Of a stretch of DNA of 64,000 bases, positions 17,952 to 28,000 are shown piece by piece. The position numbers were made by a program, and so were the translations under genes. The number at the start of each line of letters is the position of its first letter. The stretch's first letter is position 1. The notes beneath the pieces were generated by a model, which was not told the origin of the DNA, searched no databases, and saw only the letters and a program-made list of their open reading frames with translations. This stretch comes from Streptomyces gardneri (GTDB taxonomy: Bacteria > Actinomycetota > Actinomycetes > Streptomycetales > Streptomycetaceae): positions 186,001 through 250,000 of the forward strand of contig NZ_BJMN01000005.1 in the NCBI RefSeq assembly GCF_006539185.1, given 5' to 3'.

Positions 17952-20066
17952 ATGCGCTCGTCCACCCCATGGGTCCGACGTCTGCTGCCCCTTGCCCTGC
18001 TCATCGCCTGGCTCGCCATCGGCGGCGGTCTCGGCCCGTACGCCGGCAAACTCGGCGAGGTCGCGACCAACGACCAGGCCGCGTTCCTGCCCCGCAGCGC
18101 GGAGTCCACCCAGGTCGTCGAGGCCCAGAAGGCGTTCCGCCAGGACGAGACCCTGCCCGTGATCGTGGTGTGGACGGGCGAGCCCGAAGGACGGAAACTC
18201 GACGGGACTCAGCAGGCCGCGGCCACCCGGGCCCTGGCCTCCCTCGCCGGACGACCGGGCGTGGACGGGACACCGTCCCCCGCGCTCCCGTCCGAGGACG
18301 GCCAGGCCCTGAGCGGGGTCGTACAACTGCGGCCCGACCTCGGGGAGGAGCTGCCCACGACCCTCGCGGCCGTGACCCAGGTCGCCGAGTCCGTGCCCGG
18401 CACCACCGCGCGGCTCGCGGGTCCCGCCGCGACCCGGGCCGACCTGACCGACGCCTTCGCCGGCATCGACGGCCTCCTGCTCGCCGTCGCCCTCGTGGCC
18501 GTCCTGGTGATCCTGCTGCTCGTCTACCGCAGCGTGCTGCTGCCGCTGGTGATCATCCTCGGCGCGGTCTTCGCCCTCGGGCTGGCGTGCGCCGTGGTCT
18601 ACGTCCTGGCCGACCACGATGTCGTACGGGTGGACGGCCAGGTCCAGGGCATCCTGTCGATCCTCGTCATCGGCGCCGCCACCGACTACGCCCTGCTGCT
18701 CGCCGCCCGCTACCGCGAGGAACTCGCCGCGCGCGAGGGCGACCGCTTCCCGGCCATGCGCGCGGCCCTGCGGCAGACCGCCGGGCCCGTCACGGCCAGC
18801 GCGGCCACCGTGGCCCTCGGCCTGCTCGCCCTGCTCTTCAGCGATCTGACGAACAATCGGGCGCTCGGGCCGGTCGGCGCGATCGGCATCGTCTGCGCGG
18901 TCCTCAGCGCGCTCACCTTCCTGCCCGCCGTCCTGGTCCTGCTGGGCCGCGCCGCCTACTGGCCGGCCAAGCCCCGGCCGGCGGACCCGACCGCCGGCGG
19001 CCACGGACTGTGGCAGCGGGTCGCAGGCCTGGTGGACCGTGCCCCCCGCAAGGTCTGGGCGATCACCCTCGCCGGGCTGCTCGCCTGCGCCGCGTTCGCC
19101 CCGACCCTGGCGTCCCGGGGCGTGCCGCTCGACGAGATCTTCGTCAACGACGCGCCGTCCGTCGCCGCCCAGCAGACGCTGGGACGCCACTTCCCGGGCG
19201 GCTCCGGCAACCCGGCGGTGGTGATCGCCGACGTGGCCGCGCTGCCCGCCGTGACATCGGCCGCCGAGGCCACCGACGGGGTCGACTCGGCGCGTCCGGT
19301 GACCGCTTCCGCGCGGCCCGGCGGCGGCGCGCCGCTCGTCGTGGACGGCCGGGTCAGGATCGACGTCACCCTGAGCGACGCGGCGGACAGCGCGGCCGCG
19401 AAGGAGACGGTCGTCCGCCTCCGGCAGGCCGTGCACGCGGTCCCCGGAGCCGACGCCCTCGTCGGCGGCTACACCGCCCAGCAGTACGACACCCAGCGCA
19501 CCGCCGAGCGGGACCGGACCCTCATCGTGCCGGTGGTCCTCGCGATCATCCTGGTCATCCTCGTCGGCCTGCTCCGCTCGCTCGTGATGCCGGTGCTGCT
19601 GGTGGCCACGGTGGCGCTCAACTTCCTGGCCACGCTGGGCATCTCCTCGCTCGTCTTCACGCACGTCTTCGGTTTCACCGGCACGGACTCGTCGGTCCCG
19701 CTGTACGGGTTCGTCTTCCTGGTGGCCCTGGGCGTGGACTACAACATCTTCCTGATGTCCCGCGTCCGCGAGGAGTCGCTGCGACACGGCGTGCGCGAGG
19801 GCGTGCTCCGCGGGCTGACGGCCACCGGCGGGGTCATCACCTCGGCGGGCGTCGTCCTCGCGGCCACCTTCGCCGCGCTCGGCGTCATCCCCCTCGCCTT
19901 CCTCGCGCAGATCGCCTTCATCGTCGCCTTCGGGGTGCTGCTCGACACCCTGGTCGTCCGCTCCCTGCTCGTCCCCGCCCTGGTCCGCGACATCGGGCCG
20001 AACGCCTGGTGGCCGGGTGAGCTCAGCCGCCGTACTCCCTCGTCACGGACCGCGGCGCGCGACTGA
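17952..20066 (+). CDS. MmpL-family RND transporter
   Basis: A 704-residue membrane protein of two homologous halves. Each half has an N-terminal helix, a large extracytoplasmic loop and five further helices. Motifs include ILSILVIGAATDYALLLAARYREEL in the first half and YGFVFLVALGVDYNIFLMSRVREE in the second, both carrying the acidic/Tyr residues of the proton relay. MmpL proteins export lipids, siderophores or drugs. The ATG at 17952 follows TTGGAGCCCCC. An MmpS-like gene and a MarR gene lie within 4 kb, matching mycobacterial mmpS-mmpL-regulator groups. Confidence 0.9.
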   Translation: MRSSTPWVRRLLPLALLIAWLAIGGGLGPYAGKLGEVATNDQAAFLPRSAESTQVVEAQKAFRQDETLPVIVVWTGEPEGRKLDGTQQAAATRALASLAGRPGVDGTPSPALPSEDGQALSGVVQLRPDLGEELPTTLAAVTQVAESVPGTTARLAGPAATRADLTDAFAGIDGLLLAVALVAVLVILLLVYRSVLLPLVIILGAVFALGLACAVVYVLADHDVVRVDGQVQGILSILVIGAATDYALLLAARYREELAAREGDRFPAMRAALRQTAGPVTASAATVALGLLALLFSDLTNNRALGPVGAIGIVCAVLSALTFLPAVLVLLGRAAYWPAKPRPADPTAGGHGLWQRVAGLVDRAPRKVWAITLAGLLACAAFAPTLASRGVPLDEIFVNDAPSVAAQQTLGRHFPGGSGNPAVVIADVAALPAVTSAAEATDGVDSARPVTASARPGGGAPLVVDGRVRIDVTLSDAADSAAAKETVVRLRQAVHAVPGADALVGGYTAQQYDTQRTAERDRTLIVPVVLAIILVILVGLLRSLVMPVLLVATVALNFLATLGISSLVFTHVFGFTGTDSSVPLYGFVFLVALGVDYNIFLMSRVREESLRHGVREGVLRGLTATGGVITSAGVVLAATFAALGVIPLAFLAQIAFIVAFGVLLDTLVVRSLLVPALVRDIGPNAWWPGELSRRTPSSRTAARD

Positions 20067-20070
20067 CAGC

Positions 20071-20090
20071 CGCGGACCCTGAGGTCCGCG
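20071..20090. terminator. Probable terminator hairpin
   Basis: A perfect 8-base stem (CGCGGACC/GGTCCGCG) with a CTGA loop, between the convergent MmpL and FAS1 genes. No T-run follows, as is usual in Streptomyces. Confidence 0.5.
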
Positions 20091-20122
20091 ACGGTCTTCG
20101 GTCGGTCGAGCGGGGGCGACCG

Positions 20123-20701
20123 TCACTTCGGCATCAGGACGGTGTCGATGATGTGGACGGTGGCGTTGGAGGTCGGCACGTCGCCGCAAACGATCCTGGC
20201 GGTGTCGTTCACGACGAAGGCGTCGCCGGAGCCGTCGGTCGTGAGCGTGCCGCCCTGCAGCGTCTTGAACGAGCCGTCGGCGAGCGCCGCCTTGTCGACC
20301 TTCTCGCCCACCACGTGATAGGTGAGGATCTTGGTCAGGGTGGCCTTGTCGGCCAGGACCTTGTCCAGGTCCGCCTTCGGGATCTTCGCGAAGGCGTCGT
20401 TCGTCGGCGCGAACACGGTGACGTTCTCGGCGTTGTTCAGCGTGTCGACCAGGCCGGCCTTCTGGACGGCCGTGACGAGCGTGGACAGCTCCGGGTTGTT
20501 CGACGCGGCGGTCGCCACCGGGTCGTCGGCCATGCCGTCGAAGCTGCCGTCACCCTCGGCGGGTACCGCGGCGCAGCCCGGGCCGAAGGGCCCGTCCGCG
20601 TCGGCGGCGAACGCCTGTGGAGCGAGCACGCCCAGCGAGACCGGGAGCACGACGGCGGCGGCAGCGGCCGCGATGCGGCGCGTGAGATGCGAGGTGTTCA
20701 C
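20123..20701 (-). CDS. Secreted fasciclin (FAS1) domain protein
   Basis: A 192-residue protein. A signal peptide (residues 1-32, ending APQAFA) is followed by one FAS1 domain (about 60-190) with TVFAPTNDAFAKIP, LTYHVVGEKV and the C-terminal NATVHIIDTVLMPK. FAS1 domains mediate cell-surface adhesion or carbohydrate/lipid contacts. Two cysteines (in GPGCAAVP and RIVCGDVP) could form a disulfide outside the cell. The GTG start has GGAGGAGG upstream. It interrupts the MmpL and MarR genes but has its own promoter side facing MarR. Confidence 0.92.
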   Translation of the reverse strand: MNTSHLTRRIAAAAAAVVLPVSLGVLAPQAFAADADGPFGPGCAAVPAEGDGSFDGMADDPVATAASNNPELSTLVTAVQKAGLVDTLNNAENVTVFAPTNDAFAKIPKADLDKVLADKATLTKILTYHVVGEKVDKAALADGSFKTLQGGTLTTDGSGDAFVVNDTARIVCGDVPTSNATVHIIDTVLMPK

Positions 20702-20880
20702 GATGCATTCCTCCTCCGGGGCCCGGACCCGGGGCGAGCCCGGTCATGGGGACGGTGTCCTCACCGGGTATTCGGTGCGGCACCCCTCGCCGGATGAGGT
20801 GCGACGGAAACAGCGTCCCCGGGCACGAGCGGCCGTCCGCCGTTTCGTTCACGGACGGTTCCGGCACATAGGCTGATCAC

Positions 20881-21372
20881 GTGGCCAGTACCGATGACCG
20901 AGACAGGACCGCGTCCGCCGGCGGCGCGCCGGGCGATCTCCAGAACTTCGCCGTCGCGCTGCGCCGCACGCACGGGGAGATCAGCAGGCTGGTCCACGGC
21001 TTCGCGCAGGCCCACGGACTGCACCCGACCGACGTGCAGGCGCTCGGCATCGTCCTGGACAGCCCGGAGCCGCTCACGCCCGGCCGACTGCGCGAGCAGC
21101 TCGGACTGACGTCAGGGGCGGTCACCGCCTGTCTCGACCGGCTCGAGAAGGCCGGCCACATCCGCAGGTCCAGGGAGAGCACGGACCGCAGGGTGGTCCA
21201 CGTGCACTACGTGGAGGGCGCGCGGGCCGCCGCACGCCAGTACTTCCTCCCGCTGGCTCAGGCCGCGGGCCGGGCCAGGGAACGGTTCGACGAAGAGGAA
21301 CTGGCCACGGCGCTGCGCTTCCTCACCGCGCTCAACGAAGAACTGGGAGCGCTTCGGCCCCCCGGCCGCTGA
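20881..21372 (+). CDS. MarR-family transcriptional regulator
   Basis: A 163-residue protein with a winged helix: PLTPGRLREQLGLTSGAVTAC as the recognition region, then LEKAGHIRRSRESTDRRVVHVH as the wing with the conserved D-x-R-x-x. MarR proteins are dimeric repressors of efflux or stress genes that release DNA on binding small aromatic or lipophilic ligands. It is placed between the MmpL and MmpS genes, making them likely targets. The GTG start is at 20881. Its last 41 bases overlap the convergent MmpS-like gene. Confidence 0.9.
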   Translation: MASTDDRDRTASAGGAPGDLQNFAVALRRTHGEISRLVHGFAQAHGLHPTDVQALGIVLDSPEPLTPGRLREQLGLTSGAVTACLDRLEKAGHIRRSRESTDRRVVHVHYVEGARAAARQYFLPLAQAAGRARERFDEEELATALRFLTALNEELGALRPPGR

Positions 21373-21781
21373 CTCCTTGAGGGAGCGTGCTGCTGCACGT
21401 GGCCCGGCCGTACGGGCCCGACGCCGTGGAGCTCTGTGCGTGCCGGCCTCCGACGGCGAGGCTGCACCGCACCTGGCCGCCTTCGTCGTCGAGGACGATG
21501 TTGACGCTGGGTTGGCTGCCGAGCGGGACGCGCACCGACTTCTTCCACGGCAGGGCGACGTTCTTCTCGACCGTCGCGCCGCCCTTCTCGTCCCGGTCGA
21601 GGTAGCTGATCTCGACCGTGCCTTCCCCCGAGACCTCGTAGACGACCGCCGCGGTCGGTGCCGAGCGCCGGGGCGATTCCTGCTCGCCGTCCTCGGGGAC
21701 GCCGGAACAGCCGAACCCGATAAACCCGACCAGAAGCACTGAAGCGGCGACCGTGATTCCTCGGCGTCGTGTTTCTTTCAT
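21332..21781 (-). CDS. MmpS-like lipoprotein
   Basis: A 149-residue protein. The N-terminus has a signal peptide with a lipobox-like end (LLVGFIGFGCSG, Cys25). The mature domain has AVVYEVSGEGTVEISYLDRDEKGG, KKSVRVPLGSQPSVNIVLD and CSLAVGG, matching the MmpS beta-sandwich that partners MmpL transporters. A terminal disulfide between the two mature cysteines is possible. The ATG at 21781 follows GGAAAG. With the MmpL gene (17952) it probably forms one export system; the two are separated by the FAS1 and MarR genes. Confidence 0.75.
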   Translation of the reverse strand: MKETRRRGITVAASVLLVGFIGFGCSGVPEDGEQESPRRSAPTAAVVYEVSGEGTVEISYLDRDEKGGATVEKNVALPWKKSVRVPLGSQPSVNIVLDDEGGQVRCSLAVGGRHAQSSTASGPYGRATCSSTLPQGVSGRGAEALPVLR

Positions 21782-22091
21782 GCGTCCGACTTTCCGTTGA
21801 CGAGATTCCCGGTGCGGGAATCCGGGAGGGCGGGTCGACGGGTTATACCCCGACTGTCAGGCGCGTTCCTAATCAATTCACAAAAGGGACGAATCGCTGT
21901 CCCAACATGTGCTGACCAGGGCATTCATGTCGCCTTACGCCCCTTTCGTTCGATCGATTGACATGCGGCCGCGGCTTTGGTTAGACAGCCCGGACCTTCG
22001 TGCGAGAAGTGAAGGTGAGCCAGGCAGAGACACCTGTCGGGCGGTTTGGCGTGCCCGGATTTCCCTCTTTTCCGGAGGTGGGCAGGCCTGA
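21782..22091. other. Divergent regulatory region upstream of the RHS gene
   Basis: A 310-base gap with several AT-rich patches (21866-21905, 21930-21965). It holds a sigma-70-like promoter at 21958-21987, and a GGAGGTGGG ribosome site at about 22075 serving the RHS start. Nothing else was recognised. Confidence 0.5.
21958..21987 (+). promoter_or_regulatory. Candidate HrdB-type promoter of the RHS gene
   Basis: TTGACA at 21958-21963, an 18-base spacer, then TAGACA at 21982-21987. This is close to the vegetative Streptomyces consensus and about 105 bases upstream of the RHS start codon. Confidence 0.55.
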
Positions 22092-25000
22092 ATGAAAGGC
22101 ACGGATGTGAAAGTCGGAAGCAGGGGATTGATCTCCTGTCTCGTCATATCGACGGTGGTGAGTACCGCTTTGCCGCAGATGGCTCATGCGGCACCGGCAC
22201 CGGCACCGGCGTCCTCGCCGGAGGGCGACAAGGCGGCGGCGAGCGGCAACCTGGAGATACCGACCCGGCAGAAGCTCCCCCGGGGGAAGGCCGTGGCGCC
22301 CGCCCAGCGCGTCAAGGAGCTGACCTCCCGGCGCACCTCGACGGCGCGCTACTGGCAGCTCTCCGACGGACGGATCGAGGCCGAACTCTCGGCCGAGCCG
22401 CTGTCCTACCGCTCCGGCGGTGAGTGGAAGCCGATCGACACCGAGGTCGAGGCGACCGACGCCAAGGGCTTCGACTTCGCCAACACGACCAACGAAGGCC
22501 GCAGCTGGTTCGGCGAGCGCTCCGGCAAGCTGCTGAGGTTCGCCTCGCCGGAAGGCCGCGCGGTGACCCTGGGACTGGACGGCCGGGACCGTCCGCTCGC
22601 CCCCGCCGCGGAGGGTTCGAAGGTCGTCTACAAGGACGCGGTCGGCGCCGCGGACCTGGAGTACCTGGTCGGCCGGGGCGAGGTCAAGGAGAACATCGTC
22701 CTCACCGAGCGCCCCGACGGGCCGGTGACGTACGTCTTCACCCTCGACACCGAGGGACTCGTTCCCAAGGAGCGCGAGGACGGGTCGATCGCCTTCTACG
22801 GCGAGCTGCCGAACACCCCGGTGATGGTGATCCCGGCCCCGTACATGACGGACGCCCGCAAGGACCAGGGGTCCCCGACCGGCGGAACCTACTCCGCCGA
22901 CGTCACGCAGAAGCTGACCCGTGACGGCGACGCGTGGAAGCTGACCGTCACGCCGTCCCGGAAGTGGCTCGACGCCAAGGAGCGGACCTACCCGGTCCGC
23001 ATCGATCCGACCGTCACCATCGCGCCGAACGCGGCGGCCTCGCAGGACACCATGGTCCTGTCGGACCAGCCGGCGGTGAACTTCAACAACACCTGGAAGC
23101 TGTCGGCGGGCAAGACCGACACCGGCATCGCCCGCTCCCTGGTCAAGTTCCCGCTCACGGGCATCCCCGCGGGCACCACCATCGATGCCGCCCGCCTGGA
23201 GCTGTACTACGACCAGGTCCACACCACCAACGGCAACGACGTGACCATGGAGGCCCACCGGGCCACCGGCGCCTGGGACGAGGCGACGGCCACCTGGGCC
23301 AACACCTCGGCCCTGTCCGGTGAGCTGTCGGGCACCACGGTGCAGATCGACGACGGCGACACCGGCACGGCGGCGGTCGGCGAGTGGCCGAAGGCCACCA
23401 CGACCGGTGGCGCGGCCGTCAACGACGACTTCGCCTACAACAAGAACACCGCCACGGGGGAGAGCCACACCTGGCAGCCCCGGATCCAGGAGACGGCCTC
23501 GTACCGCGTCGAGGCGCGCTTCCCCGCGGCGTCCGACGGAGCGACGGCAGCCCCCTACACGGTCACCCACCGGGACGGCACCGCCAACCTCACGCTCAAC
23601 CAGAGCGGCGCCACCGCCGCCTGGAAGCCGCTGAGCAGCAGCCAGTACTACTTCTCCGCCGGTAACGCCGGGAAGATCGTGCTGGGTGACACCGGCAGCT
23701 CCACCACCCGGAACATCGCCGACGCCCTGCGGCTGGTCAACCCCGCCCAGATCGTGAAGAACGTCGGCGAGTACAACGCCTGGCACAAGTTCCCGGTCAC
23801 CGACACGGTCCAGAAGTGGGTGTCCGGCACCGCCGCCAACCACGGCTTCGTCATCCAGGCGGCGAGCGACACCAACGCGGCCACGCTGACCGGCGGTCCG
23901 CGATACGAGGCCGGTGACGGTTCGGACTACGGCGGCGAGACCTCCACCATCCCGCGCCTCACCGTCACATACGGCAAGACCGGCACCACGCTGGACTCGC
24001 CCACCGTGGTGCACTCCACCGGTCCGGAACTGTCCTGGAAGGCGTACGCCAACAACACCGGCGACGCGGACCTGGACATCGCGGAGTACCAGCTCCACCG
24101 CTCCACGCAGCAGACGTTCACCCCGTCCGCGGCCACGCTGATCGCCCCGGTCCCGGCGAGCCTCACCTCGTACACCGACACCACCGCGGTCCCGACCCCG
24201 GACAGCTCGGCGAGCGAGATCGGCAAGTCGTACTACTACCAGCTGGCGGTGAAGACGAAGGACGGCCAGCTCCTCGGCTCGCCGACCCGCGTCGTGGGCA
24301 TCCCCAAGGCCGGACGCACCATGAAGATCATTCAGGGTGCGCAGGGCGGAGTCACCGACACCACGCTCTCCTCGCAGCAGCCCACCACCAACCAGGACAC
24401 GATCCAGTCGTGGTCGGTCGGGCAGAAGTGGCTGAGCGTCGGCAACAACTCCACCACCTACGGCAAGACCCGCGCCGCGCTGAAGTTCCCCACCACCTCC
24501 ATCCCGTCCACGGCGACCGTCCTGGACTCGAAGATGTACCTGTGGGGCGCCGAGACCACCACGGCCACCGACGGAGCCGTCTACGAACTCCACGGCCTGA
24601 ACCGCGACTTCGACGAGACCACCGCCACCTGGAACAACGCGAACGCCACCACCGCGTGGACCGCCGCCGGCGGTGACATGTCGGCCACCGTCTCGGACAC
24701 CGTGGCCCAGGTCTCCGAGGTCGGCCGCCACTGGTGGGACGCGACCGGCCTCACCCAGAACTGGGTGAAGACCCCCACCGCCAACAAGGGCGTCGCGGTC
24801 CGGCTCAAGGACGAATCCGCCACCGGCCCGCAGGAGCGCACGCTCTTCCTGTCGGCCGAGGCCGCGGACGAGCAGCTCCGGCCGTACATCCAGGTGATCT
24901 ACGTCGACTCCACGACGGAGGACACCTACTACGCGCCGACCACCCCGGCCCGGATGACACCGAACTCGACCTACACGGTGGAGTTCACCGTCACCAACAC

Positions 25001-28000
25001 CACGGCCACCGCCTGGGCGGCGGGCGAGCGCGAACTGTCCTACACCTGGAAGCTGCCCGACGGCACCGACGTCACCACCGGCGGAAACCAGCTCGAGACC
25101 CCGGTCCCGGCGCTGCTGCCCGGCAAGTCGGCCACCGTCCAGGCCCAGGTCGCCACCGCGATCAACTCGGGCTCGGGCAACAAGCGCACCGAGTACGTCC
25201 TCGGCTGGGACACCCGCAAGACCTCCGACGGCAGCTGGCTCTCGGCGGGCACGGGCGGCATCGCGCCGCTCAAGCAGAACGTCACCATCGAGGACCCGAC
25301 CTCCAACACGCTCGGCCTCGAGAAGTTCTACGCGTACACCGGCAAGAACACCGGCGCCGGTTCCAGCGTCATGAACAACCTGTCGTCCGGCAACAGCGTC
25401 TGGTCGTACAACGCCTTCAACAACCCGGGCCGCGGCCTCAACACCTTCGCCCGGTTCTCCTACAACTCCCTGGACACCTCCGACACGGTGATGGGCCACG
25501 GCTGGTCCGCCCAGGTCTCCGGCCCCGTCCGGCTCGGAGCGGGCCTGGACTTCCACCCGAACCCCAACCCCACCGAGGTGCGGCTCCCGGACGGCGACGG
25601 CACGACGCACGTCTTCCGCTGGGACGCCGCCGCCGGCGCGTGGAAGGCCCCGGCCGGCGTCCACTTCAAGCTGACGATGAAGGCGGGCCTGGACTGCAAG
25701 CCGACGAAGGACCCGGTCCCGGACGCCTGGACCATGACCCGCCCGGACGGCACGCGCTTCCTCTTCGGCTGTGACGGCTATCTGACCTCGGTCATCGACC
25801 GCAACGGCAATACCGAGACCTTCACCTACGAAGAGCGCAAGTCCAACAACAAGCCCACCAAGTTCCTGAAGTACGTCACGGACCCGGCGGGCCGCCAGAC
25901 CCTCACCCTCGACTACTACGACAAGGGCGAGACCGGCTTCTCGAAGGTCGTCGACCACATCCAGTCGATGACGGACGTCTCCGGTCGCAAGGTCGTCTTC
26001 GAGTACGACGACAAGGCGCTCCTGACGAAGATCACCGACGGTGTGGGCTCGTCCCAGCCGAAGGTGTTCGGCTTCACCTACGACGCCACGCAGGGCAACA
26101 AGAACGTCAAGCTGGTCAAGGTCACCGACCCGCGCTCGAACGCGACCTCGCTCGACTACTACGCCCCCAGCGAGGGCGACTTCCCGGCCCGCTACCACTG
26201 GTGGACCCAGACCTTCACGGACCGGCTCGGCGGTGACACCGGCTTCACCTACGCCGAGAACACCACCAACACCGCCTTCCTGGACACCAGGGTCACCGAT
26301 GCCGAGAACCACTCCACGGCCTACGTGACGGACGACTTCGGCCGCGCCGTCCAGAGCACCAACGCCAAGTCCCAGACCTCCAAGATGAGTTGGGACGCCG
26401 ACAACAACGTCACCGTCCTGGAGGAGGTCAACGGCGCCAGGACCGCCTACTGCTACGACACCAAGACCGGCTACCCGCGCTGGCAGCTGAACGCCGAGGC
26501 GATCAAGGCAGCCGGCGGAAACGTCCCCGACGCGGCGACGACCTGTGTCGCCGACACCACCAAGTGGCCCGCGGGCTCGACCCGTTACACGTACCAGACC
26601 CGCGTCGACGGCTATGCCGCCGACCTGGTGCGCAAGACCTCCCCGCTGGGCAACGCCTGGGCCTTCGGCTACGACGCCTTCGGCAACCTGAAGACGGTCA
26701 CGGACCCCAAGGGCGTGGCGACCACCTCGGTCGCCGGCGACTACACGACCAGTTACGAGTACGACTCCCACGGCCAGCTCACCAAGGCCACGGACGCCAA
26801 CGGCAACCCGTCCACCAGCGCGGACTTCGGCCCGACCGGCTACCCGGCGACGATGACGGACGCCCTCGGCAAGTCGACCACGTTCGTCTACGACGAGCGC
26901 GGCCAGGTCACGCAGCTCACGGACGCGCTGGGCAAGCGGACGACCCAGACCTACGACGTGTACGGGCGTCCGCTCGTCTCCACCGTGCCGAAGGACCAGA
27001 ACGCCGGCGTCCTGATCACCTCCCCGGCCCCGGTGTACGACGCCAACGACAACGTCACCGAGTCCAGGTCCCCCAACGGCGCCGTCTCCACCGCGGTGTA
27101 CGACAAGGCCGACCAGGTCACCACCGCGACCGCCCCGGCCAACAACAACGCCGGCACGGACCGCAAGACCGCCTACGTCTACGACAAGGTCGGCAATCTG
27201 CTGACCACCACCGAGCCGAAGGGCGTCGCCACCACCACGGTCGCGAACGACTTCGTGACGACCAACGCGTACGACGAGATCTACCAGCTCACCGACGTCA
27301 CCAACGCGTCCGGGGACAAGATCTCCTACACGTACGACAACGTCGGCAACGTCACCAAGGTCGTCGACCCGAAGAAGAACGCCACGGCCGACGCCTCGGA
27401 CTACACGTCGAAGACCGAGTACGACCTGAACCACCGCCCGGTCAAGGCGATCGACGCGGCGGGCACGTTCACCACGACCGAGTACGACAAGGACTCCCGC
27501 GTCGTCGCCACGGTCGACCAGGAGAACGCCCGCACCGAGGTCACCTACGACGAGCGCGGATCGAGGACCCAGGTCAAGGCTCCGTACGACGGGTCGACGT
27601 ACCGGATCTCGATGTTCGAGTACGACCAGGTCGGCAACACCACCAAGGCGATCACCCCGCGTGGCGTGAACACCCCGGCCGCGGACGACTTCACCGCCCG
27701 GACCACGTACGACGCGCTGAACCGCCCGGTCAGGAAGTACCAGCCGTACGACCCGGCCGACGCCCGCTACAACAAGCCGGACGTCTACAGCGAGACCTCG
27801 TACGACGCCGTCGGCCGGGTGGCGAAGACCTCGCTGCCGCCGTCCGAGGGCCAGACCGTCCGCAACGACACCACCTTCGCCTACTACGACAACGGTCTGA
27901 CCAAGGCGTCCACCGACCCGTGGGACATCGTCACGTCCTACGACTACGACGAGCTCGGCAAGCAGACCAAGCGGACCCTGACGGCCGCCGGCGGCGACAC

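Noticed and set aside
20761..20815. Inverted repeat GCACCCCTC...GAGGTGC upstream of MarR as an operator
   Set aside because: The arms do not match over more than about six bases and do not resemble the clear palindrome before MmpL.
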